DNA of 30,023 nt from Actinomycetota bacterium (GTDB lineage: Bacteria > Actinomycetota > Thermoleophilia > Solirubrobacterales > Solirubrobacteraceae): NCBI GenBank assembly GCA_005788585.1, contig SYBY01000139.1, positions 1 through 30,023 of the forward strand, given 5' to 3'. Positions 22,103 to 30,023 of the stretch are shown here, piece by piece (positions within the stretch are counted from its first letter, which is position 1; each line of letters opens with the position of its first letter). The position numbers were made by a program, and so were the translations under genes. The notes under the pieces are model-generated. The model ran no database searches, had not been told where the DNA came from, and worked only from the letters and a program-made list of their open reading frames with translations.

Positions 22103-23557
22103 ATGCGCACCGTCTTCCGCAGAGCGCTGCCCGTATTCGCCACCGCAGCTGCCGCGGTACTGCTCACGGTCCCCACGGCCGTCGCCGCCCCCGGGGGCGA
22201 CGAGGACGAGACGACCGCCGGCAACAACCTGTCCTACCCCCTGATCTGGGGGGAGGGGCCCGGACTGACGATCCCCGGCACCTTCGGGTCGGAGTCCTTC
22301 ACGGGCGACAGCGCCCTGGTCGACCACGACGGCGACGTCGCCACGGACCCGGTACAGGTCTGGCTGCAGCAGGACCTCGGCAACACGTGGCAGGCGGGGT
22401 CCTGGGATGCACTGGCGAACGGCCAGGCACTCAATGTGGACACCGTTGACTGGGGGGACAACCTGTCAGGCTCGGCCCAGAAGAAGGCAGGCAAGCCGAT
22501 TCGCGTCGAGACCAGCATGTTCAAGAATCTCGGCGTCACGGGCTTCCCGGCGTCGCTCATCCAGTATCCGATGTTCAAGGTCGGCGACGCGACCGGTCAG
22601 AACGAGATGTGGGGCACGACCGGGCAGGAGTTCGCGAGCGCGCTCGACGCGATGATCTACTCCAAGGCCGCACGGCTGACGATCCAGCGCCTGATGGTCG
22701 ACCCCGAGGATCCGGCTGTGGACGCGCTGACGTGGTACGCCAAGGACGGCAAGTGGGTCGGCACCGGCATCACCGAGCCGAAGGTGAACCTGGTGACCGG
22801 CACCGGTGAAGACGGGCCCGGCTCCTACGGCGCCGAGCTGAACATCCAGGGCAAGGTCGTCTACGGCTACAACTGGACGGCCGACTATGGCGGCGTCTAC
22901 CGGATCACGTTCAGCCTCGACGGCGCGAACAACGCCGGTGTGCTCAACACGCACATCACCGACGACACCGCGCTCGCCGTGAGCGAGGAGGAGACGTCGG
23001 AGGAGCCCACGGTGCTCGAGGCGGCTGCCGGCGGCACGGAGTACATCGACGGCGCTGACAACCTGACGTACGTCGACGTGGTCGTGACCGGAACGGCCGC
23101 GCCGTCGGAGCCGAGCGCGAAGCCCAGCGACTACGTGCCGCCGGTCGTCGAGCCGCCGGTGACGCCGCCGACGACGACGACGACGACCCCGCCCGTCCAG
23201 GAGCAGACCCAGCAGCAGGCGGGCCAGACCCCCGGTCCGGTGGCGCCCCGGCAGTGCCGTGCCCGTGAGCGGTTCACCTTCCGCCTCGGCGATCACCTGA
23301 AGCTGGCGACGCGCACCCGCATGCGGCTCGTCGAGCGGGTCATCGCGACGCTCGACGGACAGCGGATCAAGGCGACGAAGGGGTCGAAGGGCATCACGGT
23401 GCCCATCGATCTGCGGCGGAAGACACGGACGACTGCGCGCTTGCGTGTCGAGCTGCGCCTCCGCAGGGCGATCACGATGAACGGCGAGAACGGTGCGTAC
23501 CGCACCACCCGCGTGGTCAGGGCGTGGACCTTCCCGACCTGTGCGGGCGCGCGGTAG
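22103..23557 (+). CDS. Secreted protein of unknown function with shared Cys-bracketed C-terminal domain
   Basis: The protein has 484 residues, with AGGAAGGG before the ATG. The signal peptide ends near AVAAPGG. Residues ~40-330 are Trp/Gly/Asp-rich (SYPLIWGEGPGLTIPG, WLQQDLGNTWQAGSW, VVYGYNWTADYGGVYRITF) and resemble no family I know; the pattern suggests a large beta domain. A Pro/Thr-rich linker (PPTTTTTTPPVQEQ) leads to ~100 basic residues beginning APRQCRARERFTFRL and ending with a second Cys (FPTC), parallel to the TolB-like neighbour's C-terminus. It is divergent from that neighbour across ~270 bases, so they may be co-regulated. Confidence 0.7.
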   Translation: MRTVFRRALPVFATAAAAVLLTVPTAVAAPGGDEDETTAGNNLSYPLIWGEGPGLTIPGTFGSESFTGDSALVDHDGDVATDPVQVWLQQDLGNTWQAGSWDALANGQALNVDTVDWGDNLSGSAQKKAGKPIRVETSMFKNLGVTGFPASLIQYPMFKVGDATGQNEMWGTTGQEFASALDAMIYSKAARLTIQRLMVDPEDPAVDALTWYAKDGKWVGTGITEPKVNLVTGTGEDGPGSYGAELNIQGKVVYGYNWTADYGGVYRITFSLDGANNAGVLNTHITDDTALAVSEEETSEEPTVLEAAAGGTEYIDGADNLTYVDVVVTGTAAPSEPSAKPSDYVPPVVEPPVTPPTTTTTTPPVQEQTQQQAGQTPGPVAPRQCRARERFTFRLGDHLKLATRTRMRLVERVIATLDGQRIKATKGSKGITVPIDLRRKTRTTARLRVELRLRRAITMNGENGAYRTTRVVRAWTFPTCAGAR

Positions 23558-23579
23558 CAGCCCCACACCCGATGTCGTG

Positions 23580-23606
23580 CGGGCCCGGTTTCTGCAGCCG
23601 GGCCCG
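23580..23606. terminator. Hairpin terminator between convergent genes
   Basis: CGGGCCCGG (23580-23588) pairs with CCGGGCCCG (23598-23606), a 9-bp perfect stem with a 9-base loop. It lies between the secreted-protein stop (23557) and the convergent BLUF gene stop (23624). No T-run. Confidence 0.65.
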
Positions 23607-23623
23607 TTGCGGCAGCGCCGGGG

Positions 23624-24046
23624 TCAGCTGGTGGTCTGCGCCTGCAGCAGCGCCAGCCACCGCCCCATCAGGAGCGTCGCCTGATCACGACGCACGGTCT
23701 GGTCACGCAGGGTGCGCAGCTCGTCGATCTGGACGAGCGGGTTGCTGTCATCCGTCACGCCGCCCATGAACCAATCCCCGTAGATCCGGTCGTTCACCGT
23801 GCCGATGGTGATCAGCTGCGGGTCGTGGTGGCGGGTGTCGTCGGCGATCCGCACGTACGTGCGCAGCACCGCGAGCTCGGGCCCCTCGAGGACCTGGGCG
23901 AAGTGGCCGCCGCGGGCGCTCAGCGCCCCCGTGATGCCCTGGGGCTCGTTGTGGCGCCGCGCGGTCTCGAGGATCGCGGCGACATCGTCGTCAGTGAGGC
24001 CCGGCCGGGCCTCACTGGCATAGAGCAGCCGCAGGAGGATGGGCAC
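23624..24046 (-). CDS. BLUF-domain blue-light photoreceptor, short type
   Basis: The protein has 140 residues with a GTG start and GAGG eight bases upstream. The BLUF domain occupies almost all of it: LLYASEA with the flavin-contacting Y9, RRHNEPQGITGAL with N33, GGHFAQVLEG with Q51, and IYGDWFMGG near the end. The Tyr and Gln needed for the FAD photocycle are present, so light sensing is expected. There is no output domain, so it must act through a partner. A ~40-residue helical tail follows. It begins 19 bases after the DAHP synthase stop on the same strand and is probably co-transcribed. Confidence 0.9.
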   Translation of the reverse strand: MPILLRLLYASEARPGLTDDDVAAILETARRHNEPQGITGALSARGGHFAQVLEGPELAVLRTYVRIADDTRHHDPQLITIGTVNDRIYGDWFMGGVTDDSNPLVQIDELRTLRDQTVRRDQATLLMGRWLALLQAQTTS

Positions 24047-24065
24047 GCGGCCATCCTCGCAGGCG

Positions 24066-25490
<1,425 letters not shown>

Positions 25491-25688
25491 TCACCAGTGC
25501 CTCAGCGCGCCGCTGCCGACGAGCGCGGCGAGGAGGCCGATGACGAGCAGCGTCAGGGCGATCGAGGACAGCGTCTCAACGTCAACCCGGCGGCGGAGGC
25601 CGGGGGCGGTCGCGATCGCGATGCCTCCGACCGCGGCACCGGTGATCGTGACGGCGGCGAGGAGCTCTGGAGGCGCGATCGCGAGCAT
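25491..25688 (-). CDS. Small two-helix membrane protein, unknown
   Basis: The protein has 65 residues from ATG 25688. Two hydrophobic segments (LLAAVTITGAAVGGIAIATA and LSSIALTLLVIGLLAALVGSG) are joined by a basic turn (PGLRRRVDVET), a typical hairpin membrane protein. TACATT, 13 bases upstream, is a plausible -10 box. No family recognised. Confidence 0.5.
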   Translation of the reverse strand: MLAIAPPELLAAVTITGAAVGGIAIATAPGLRRRVDVETLSSIALTLLVIGLLAALVGSGALRHW

Positions 25689-25766
25689 TCGGGTGGCGTG
25701 CAATGTACAGCGGGATCTGAGCAACAAGCGATTCAAATACCCCGTGAGGCGGGCGATTGCTCAGGT

Positions 25767-26669
25767 ATGAGGCTCGTGCTTGCCGTCCTGGCCGCGTGTG
25801 CGCTGGGTGCACCGCCGGCCGCCTCGGCCGCGCCGTTTCAGGCGAAGGTCCGCCTCGCGAACGCCGACGGCCAGAAGATCGCCTGGTACGACCGCGGCAG
25901 CGGCCCGCCGCTGGTCCTGGCGATCGGCACCGGCTCGACGATGGCCGAGTGGGACCCGGCGCTGCTCGCCCTCCTGGCCCGCGAACGCCGGGTGATCGTC
26001 TTCGACTACCCCGGGGTGGGCCGGTCGTCCAAGCTGAAGGGCGCGGTGACGTTCGCCGGCCTGGCCGACACCACCGACGCGTTCATCCGCGCGATCGGGC
26101 TGGGGGAGGCCGACGTCCTTGGCTGGTCGATGGGCGGGTTCGTCGCACAGCAGCTGGCGATCCGCCACCCCGAGCGCGTGCGCCGGCTCGTGCTGGCGGG
26201 AACGAACCCGGGCGGCGACCTGGCGGTCCTCGGGGACGACGACGATCAGGAGATCGACAGCGACCCCGACCCGTCAGACGACGCCGTGCTGCGCGTCCTG
26301 TACCCGCGCACGAAGGCCGGCCGGGCGGAGGGGCGCGCGTTCCTGCGCCGGCTTGAGGACGCGAGCGAGTCCGGTGAGATTCCCGACGACTTCGACGTGC
26401 CCGCGAGCACCGTGCGCAAGCAGGTGGCCGCCGAGGACCCGTGGTTGCGCTCGAACGCCAACGCCGACGCCCTGAAGCGGTTGCGCGTCCCGACGCTGGT
26501 CACGGGCGGCAACGTCGATCCGGTCGCGCCGCCGATCAACGCGCGGCGGCTGGACGCGCTCATCCCGGGCGCGCAGCTGCGCCTGTTCGCGGACTCCCAC
26601 GCGTTCCTGTTCAGCGAGCGGGCGCGCTTTGCGCCGGCGGTGCTGGACTTCCTCGACGCGCCGCGTTGA
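25767..26669 (+). CDS. Alpha/beta hydrolase with signal peptide
   Basis: The protein has 300 residues. MRLVLAVLAACALGAPPAASAAPF is a signal peptide, so it acts outside the cytoplasm. The alpha/beta-hydrolase fold is shown by VIVFDYPGVGRS, the nucleophile elbow GWSMGG (S121), the late acid in VTGGNVDPVAPP and the catalytic His in FADSHAFLF. The closest pattern is the esterase/haloperoxidase-like branch; the substrate is unknown. The acidic insert DDDDQEIDSDPDPSDD lies in the cap region. The 3' end overlaps the convergent SDR gene by 59 bases. Confidence 0.85.
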   Translation: MRLVLAVLAACALGAPPAASAAPFQAKVRLANADGQKIAWYDRGSGPPLVLAIGTGSTMAEWDPALLALLARERRVIVFDYPGVGRSSKLKGAVTFAGLADTTDAFIRAIGLGEADVLGWSMGGFVAQQLAIRHPERVRRLVLAGTNPGGDLAVLGDDDDQEIDSDPDPSDDAVLRVLYPRTKAGRAEGRAFLRRLEDASESGEIPDDFDVPASTVRKQVAAEDPWLRSNANADALKRLRVPTLVTGGNVDPVAPPINARRLDALIPGAQLRLFADSHAFLFSERARFAPAVLDFLDAPR

Positions 26670-27564
26670 CCAGTGCGACGCTGTCATCCCACAGGTTCCG
26701 GGCGAGCGTCTCGTCGCGTGCCTGCGCGGAGGGCTGGCCGTCACGGGTGAACTCGATGTCGCGGCCCGGGGGGTCCCCGAACGCCGGGTCGATCGTGAGT
26801 CGCGCGAGCATCTTCGATGACGCTGACGCCGTGGTCGCTCCGGGGAGCAGGCGGCTGATGAGCGGGGTCGCCGCCATGTACGCACGGCGCATCGTCGACG
26901 GGTAGTTCCGGCTGAGATCCGTGTCGCTCATCAGGCCGGGGTCGAACGTGTGCACGGCAATGCGGGCGCCGGGTCGCAGGGTTGGTAGCCGGCGGCGCAG
27001 TTCGAACCCGGTCGCGATGTTCGCCAGCTTCGACGTCGCGTACGCAACCTGCCCGGAGCCCGGGCCCGCCTCGGCCAGGGCCGCCGCGCGGTCCCATTGG
27101 GGCGGCGGGAAGCCGAAGTTGCGCACCCGCTGGGACTTGTGGGTCCCGCTGCCCACGATGACGATCCGGCCGTGCTCCGCGAGGTGAGGCAGGAGGTCGA
27201 GGATCAGCGCGAAGTGGCCGAGGTGATTGGTCGCGAAGGTCGCTTCGAAGCCGTCGGCTGACACGTGCGTGCGGTCCATGAACTGGATGCCGGCGTTGGC
27301 GACGACCGCGCCCAGCTGGGGGAGTCCGGCATCGGCGAGCAGCGACGGGAACGCGTGGACCGATTCCAGGTCGGCCAGGTCAAGTGGGAGGGTGACCGCG
27401 CCCGGGCCCAGTGCGCGCACCGCGGCCTCACCGCGCGCGGCGTCGCGCGCTGCGACGACCACGCTGTGACCGGCGGCCACGAGGCGTGTGGCGGTGGCGC
27501 GCCCCAGCCCCGCCGTCGCGCCCGTGATGACGACCGTCGTGGGAGCTACCGTTGCATTGTTCAT
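26611..27564 (-). CDS. Short-chain dehydrogenase/reductase (SDR)
   Basis: The protein has 317 residues. The Rossmann motif is TGATAGLG (residues 14-21). VVAARD marks the end of beta2, LDLADL the adenine site, NAG the beta4 end, IVIVGSGTHK carries the Ser region, and YATSK is the catalytic Tyr/Lys. It resembles retinol-dehydrogenase/oxidoreductase-like SDRs that act on small or lipophilic substrates with NAD(P)H. TAACGT lies 7 bases before the ATG, with TTGTGT 18 bases further upstream, and overlaps an AACGTT operator. The divergent MarR gene probably controls it. Confidence 0.88.
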   Translation of the reverse strand: MNNATVAPTTVVITGATAGLGRATATRLVAAGHSVVVAARDAARGEAAVRALGPGAVTLPLDLADLESVHAFPSLLADAGLPQLGAVVANAGIQFMDRTHVSADGFEATFATNHLGHFALILDLLPHLAEHGRIVIVGSGTHKSQRVRNFGFPPPQWDRAAALAEAGPGSGQVAYATSKLANIATGFELRRRLPTLRPGARIAVHTFDPGLMSDTDLSRNYPSTMRRAYMAATPLISRLLPGATTASASSKMLARLTIDPAFGDPPGRDIEFTRDGQPSAQARDETLARNLWDDSVALVNAARRGSPAPPAQSAPAR

Positions 27565-27570
27565 CTAGCG

Positions 27571-27591
27571 AACGTTAGCAAGACAAACGTT
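27571..27591. promoter_or_regulatory. Probable MarR operator (two AACGTT palindromes) with SDR -10 box
   Basis: AACGTT occurs at 27571-27576 and 27586-27591, 15 bases start to start, between the divergent SDR and MarR genes. The first copy overlaps the SDR -10 box (minus-strand TAACGT, 27572-27577); the second ends one base before the MarR ATG. Binding would block both genes. Confidence 0.6.
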
Positions 27592-27592
27592 T

Positions 27593-28045
27593 ATGACACA
27601 AACAAATTCGGATCTCGCGCTCACGGGCCTGCTTCTGGATCGTCTCGTCCGCCTCGGGACAACGCACTACCCGCAGGTCTACGGTGAGCTCGAGATCTCC
27701 AAGCCCGCCCTGGTGGCGCTCGTCGCGATCGCGGCTGCCGGCCCGTTAAGGCAGGCCCGGCTCTCGGACGCCTCCGGGATCGACCGGGCGTCCCTCGTTG
27801 CGGTCCTCAACGAGTTGGAGTCCGCGGGGCTGGCGACCCGTGGCCCGGACCCGCACGACCGCCGCGCACACGTGGTCACAGTGACCGCTCAGGGGGAGAA
27901 GCTGCTGGCCCGCGCCCGGGAGCTCGCTGAGCAGGACGGCTTCTTCTCGGTGCTCAGTGCGGATGAGCGCGAGACGCTCAACGCGCTGCTGCAGCGGCTG
28001 ATCGCCGCGCACGCGCCTGCGGTCACGCCGCGTCGCGCCACTTGA
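27593..28045 (+). CDS. MarR-family transcriptional regulator
   Basis: The protein has 150 residues and a winged HTH: LSDASGIDRASLVAVLNELESAGLATRGPDPHDRRAHVVTVTAQG holds the recognition helix and the D-x-R-x3-V/L-x-L-T wing typical of MarR. Flanking helices form the dimer interface. It is divergent from the SDR gene with 28 bases between the start codons and an AACGTT-based operator in the gap, so it likely represses itself and the SDR until a small ligand binds. The ligand is unknown. The 3' end overlaps the convergent thioredoxin-fold gene by 23 bases. Confidence 0.88.
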   Translation: MTQTNSDLALTGLLLDRLVRLGTTHYPQVYGELEISKPALVALVAIAAAGPLRQARLSDASGIDRASLVAVLNELESAGLATRGPDPHDRRAHVVTVTAQGEKLLARARELAEQDGFFSVLSADERETLNALLQRLIAAHAPAVTPRRAT

Positions 28046-28559
28046 CCGAGCAGCCACGCGGCTGGGTCTCGGCTGGTGCGACGGACCGGCCCGCAAGGAC
28101 CTCGTCCAGCGCGGCACGCAACCACGCGGCGTTGGCGGCCGGGTCCTGGTGGTCTCCATCGGGAGCACCGCGGTAGACCAGGCGGTGGTCGGCGTCGAGG
28201 ACGAACACGTGCGGCGTGACCTGCGCGCCGAGCGCGGCGGCGACCTCCTGCGTGGGGTCGTGCAGGTAGGGGATGGGCCACGCCTGATCGCGGACGAACT
28301 GCGCCATGCGCTCCGGCGAGTCTGCGGGGTAGCGGGTGCTGTCGTTCGCGTTGATCGCCAGGAACCTGACGCCCCGTGAGGCGTAGTCCTCAGCGACGGC
28401 CCGCAGTCGCGGGTTCCACGCCACCACGTACGGGCAGTGGTTGCACGTGACGACCAGCACGGTCGCCGGTGGAGCGGGGCTGAGCGGGACCGTATGCTCG
28501 ATCCCGTCGGTGTCCGCCAGCGTGAAGGCCGGCGCGGGATCGCCGATGGTGAAGGGCAT
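28023..28559 (-). CDS. Thioredoxin-fold AhpC/TSA-like protein
   Basis: The protein has 178 residues. MPFTIGDPAPAFTLADTDG is the usual start of AhpC/TSA or TlpA-like proteins. VLVVTCNHCPYVVAWN carries a C-N-H-C redox pair, and VTPHVFVLD holds the cis-Pro typical of the fold. No signal peptide, so cytosolic. It likely acts in thiol redox or peroxide reduction; the pair of cysteines resembles a reductase more than a 1-Cys peroxiredoxin. The start at 28559 is supported by -10 box TAGCGT 7 bases upstream; the long frame beyond it is antisense to the next gene. Confidence 0.85.
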   Translation of the reverse strand: MPFTIGDPAPAFTLADTDGIEHTVPLSPAPPATVLVVTCNHCPYVVAWNPRLRAVAEDYASRGVRFLAINANDSTRYPADSPERMAQFVRDQAWPIPYLHDPTQEVAAALGAQVTPHVFVLDADHRLVYRGAPDGDHQDPAANAAWLRAALDEVLAGRSVAPAETQPRGCSVKWRDAA

Positions 28560-28566
28560 GCCACCC

Positions 28567-28572
28567 ACGCTA
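28567..28572 (-). promoter_or_regulatory. -10 box TAGCGT, leaderless type, thioredoxin-fold gene
   Basis: TAGCGT on the minus strand lies 7 bases before ATG 28559, with no Shine-Dalgarno sequence. Confidence 0.5.
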
Positions 28573-28598
28573 GAGACCCGTCCGAGGAGGACGAACCG

Positions 28599-29246
28599 GT
28601 GACCGACCAGACTGCCATCTTCGCGCCCGGCGGGACGCGTGCGAGCACCGCGACGATCTTCGGCCAGGTGATGTTCCTCGTCGCCTTCGCGATCGGGTTC
28701 CTCGCGCTGGGCACCTACATCGGCCGCGACCTCGCCTACGGGACCGCGCGGATCCTGTCGTTCGCGGGCTTCGGGATGCTGCTCGTCTCGGGCTTCGGCG
28801 GCGAGCGCTTCCGGGTCGGGCCCTTCGCGCTGGGCTGGCTGTTCGCGACGGCGCTCATGATCGGCCTGGGGCTCGGGCCGATCCTCTACCTGATGCTCGA
28901 GGAGAACCCCGCGGCCGTCACCCAGGCTGCCGGCGGGACGGCGCTCATCGTCGCCGCCATGGGCTCGCTTGGGTTCGTACTCAGCAAGGACCTCGCCGGG
29001 TGGATGCGGCCACTGTCGTTCCTGGTCTTCGGCGCGGTGATCGTCAGCCTCGTGATGCTGCTGTTCACCTCGGGCGGCAATCCGATCATCAGCCTGGTGA
29101 TCCTGGTGCTGTCGGCGGCGCTGATCATGGTCGACTTCAACTACGTGAGAAAGCACGCCACCGAGGACGACGTGATCTGGCTCGCGACCGGCATCTTCGT
29201 GTCGATCGTGAACATCTTCATCTCGCTCCTGAACCTCAGCCGGTAG
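28599..29246 (+). CDS. Bax inhibitor-1/YccA-like membrane protein
   Basis: The protein has 215 residues with a GTG start and GAGGAGG seven bases upstream. Seven hydrophobic helices are visible, from IFGQVMFLVAFAIGFLALGTY to IFVSIVNIFISLLNLSR. The C-terminal signature MVDFNYVRKHATEDDVIW, with the D-x-x-x-V/I and paired acidic residues before the last helix, matches BI-1/YbhL-like proteins. Members are proposed Ca2+ or proton leak channels of the inner membrane; function in bacteria is not settled. It is divergent from the thioredoxin-fold gene. Confidence 0.82.
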   Translation: MTDQTAIFAPGGTRASTATIFGQVMFLVAFAIGFLALGTYIGRDLAYGTARILSFAGFGMLLVSGFGGERFRVGPFALGWLFATALMIGLGLGPILYLMLEENPAAVTQAAGGTALIVAAMGSLGFVLSKDLAGWMRPLSFLVFGAVIVSLVMLLFTSGGNPIISLVILVLSAALIMVDFNYVRKHATEDDVIWLATGIFVSIVNIFISLLNLSR

Positions 29247-29273
29247 GTCCACGCGCTACCTTGTCTCCGACGC

Positions 29274-29347
29274 GGTGGGCGTAGCTCAGTTGGTAGAGCT
29301 CCTGGTTGTGGTCCAGGCGGTCGCGGGTTCAAGTCCCGTCGCTCACC
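29274..29347 (+). tRNA. tRNA-His(GTG)
   Basis: The anticodon arm CCTGG-TTGTGGT-CCAGG gives GTG. The acceptor GTGGGCG (29275-29281) pairs with CGCTCAC (29340-29346) with one G.T. An extra G-1 (29274) faces discriminator C73 (29347), the identity mark of tRNA-His. The T-arm is CGGG-TTCAAGT-CCCG. TACCTT at 29257-29262 is a plausible -10 box. Confidence 0.95.
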
Positions 29348-29357
29348 CCTCGTGAAG

Positions 29358-29387
29358 CGCCCGCACCCCGCGGGCGTTTCGTCTTTT
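29358..29387 (+). terminator. Rho-independent terminator of tRNA-His
   Basis: CGCCCGC (29358-29364), loop ACCCC, GCGGGCG (29370-29376), then TTTCGTCTTTT. This is the only hairpin in the window with a real T-tract. Confidence 0.85.
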
Positions 29388-29416
29388 ACCGGGGCACTGG
29401 AAGAATCAGCCCGCAG

Positions 29417-30023
29417 ATGGGATTCCAGCTCGGCCCCAAGTTCCTCCGTCGCGCCCCGAAGGGCTGGCTCCCGGCCCGCGCGTTCCCCATCAAGCACTCG
29501 GTCTACGAGCACCGGAAGAACGACCCCGAGGGCGGCGAGAGCGTGCTCGAGACGAGCGCCGGGCTGACCGTCACCTGGCGGGTCGAAGCCGACGGGCACG
29601 CGCCGTACGAGTTCTCCGAGAAGCGCAGCGCGCCGACCTGGCTGCTGCAGGGCATCACGGGCGGTGGCAAGCGCTGGTACTCGCTGCGGATCCGGCCGCA
29701 GTACGGGCTGATGAAGGACGTCGGCGTTCCCGGTGTGGTCAACCCGCAGGACCCGCACGAGCTCTGGGTCGACTGGGATCGCGCGTACGAGGAGCACGAG
29801 GTCGCCTGGGCGCGCGAGGCGCGCGTGCAGCGCGAGAAGGCCAGGCGCTCGGGGGTCTTCGATCACGCGATCGATCGCGTCGTCAACCCGTTCGCGGGAC
29901 GGCTGCGCCCGGAGGACGAGGGGCGCGTCGAGGAGGTGATCGCGCAGGAGCAGGCCGCGCACGCCGAGCTCGAGCGGAAGTGGATGTCGACGCCGGCGGG
30001 TCAGCAGCAGGCGGAGTCGATGG
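29417..30023 (+). CDS. Hypothetical protein, truncated by the window edge
   Basis: The frame is open from ATG 29417 to the right edge, giving 202 residues. It begins MGFQLGPKFLRRAPKGWLPA. The middle contains ETSAGLTVTWRVEADGHAPYEFSE, WYSLRIRPQYGLM, and later a charged helical part (AYEEHEVAWAREARVQREKA; IAQEQAAHAELERKWM) likely to form a coiled coil. No signal peptide or membrane helix. I recognise no family. It stands alone after tRNA-His; no clear Shine-Dalgarno sequence is seen. Confidence 0.6.
   Translation, partial: MGFQLGPKFLRRAPKGWLPARAFPIKHSVYEHRKNDPEGGESVLETSAGLTVTWRVEADGHAPYEFSEKRSAPTWLLQGITGGGKRWYSLRIRPQYGLMKDVGVPGVVNPQDPHELWVDWDRAYEEHEVAWAREARVQREKARRSGVFDHAIDRVVNPFAGRLRPEDEGRVEEVIAQEQAAHAELERKWMSTPAGQQQAESM

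Overview
The window is high-GC bacterial DNA, most likely from an actinobacterium of the Thermoleophilia/Solirubrobacterales type. That placement is inference. It rests on dense high-GC coding, secreted proteins ending in basic Cys-bracketed beta-rich domains, many genes with a TANNNT -10 box 6-9 bases before the start codon (leaderless style), a class II DAHP synthase and a BLUF photoreceptor. There is no rRNA and no CRISPR array.

Layout. 1-4220 is chromosomal housekeeping: a thiolase C-terminus, a small membrane protein, a Rossmann-type protein, a NUDIX CoA pyrophosphatase, an OsmC-type protein, a secreted CAP-domain protein, tRNA-Pro(TGG), a transglutaminase-like protein that lacks the usual His, and an SpoIIAA-like protein.

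4259-16700 is a ~12.4-kb integrative element in the 3' end of tRNA-Arg(TCT). It is bounded by a 37-bp perfect direct repeat. All its core genes lie on the minus strand: an excisionase-like HTH, a Zn-finger/TOPRIM primase, a RecA-like ATPase, a repeat-rich non-coding stretch that could be an origin, then a small HTH protein and a tyrosine integrase. No virion, terminase or conjugation genes are visible, so it resembles a phage satellite or a replicating genomic island rather than a complete phage or ICE. Cargo near attL is a Zn-ribbon/TM/heptad-repeat protein, unknown proteins and a secreted protein. Cargo near attR looks like anti-phage defence: a PD-(D/E)xK nuclease with an N-terminal reader-like domain, a divergent HEPN-domain protein, and a GmrSD-like DUF262+DUF1524 protein. 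A decayed att-like site before the GmrSD-like gene and an integrase C-terminal remnant after it suggest that this gene arrived as a second element integrated in tandem.

16816-23557 carries four large genes: a secreted RTX-repeat protein, a cytosolic trypsin-like protease fused to a DNA/RNA non-specific endonuclease (an unusual, conflict-system-like architecture), a secreted TolB-like propeller, and a secreted protein of unknown function. The last two share a C-terminal domain.

23624-30023 returns to housekeeping: BLUF protein, DAHP synthase, small membrane protein, alpha/beta hydrolase, an SDR divergent from a MarR regulator with an AACGTT operator between them, a thioredoxin-fold protein, a Bax-inhibitor-1-like membrane protein, tRNA-His(GTG) with a clear terminator, and a truncated unknown ORF.
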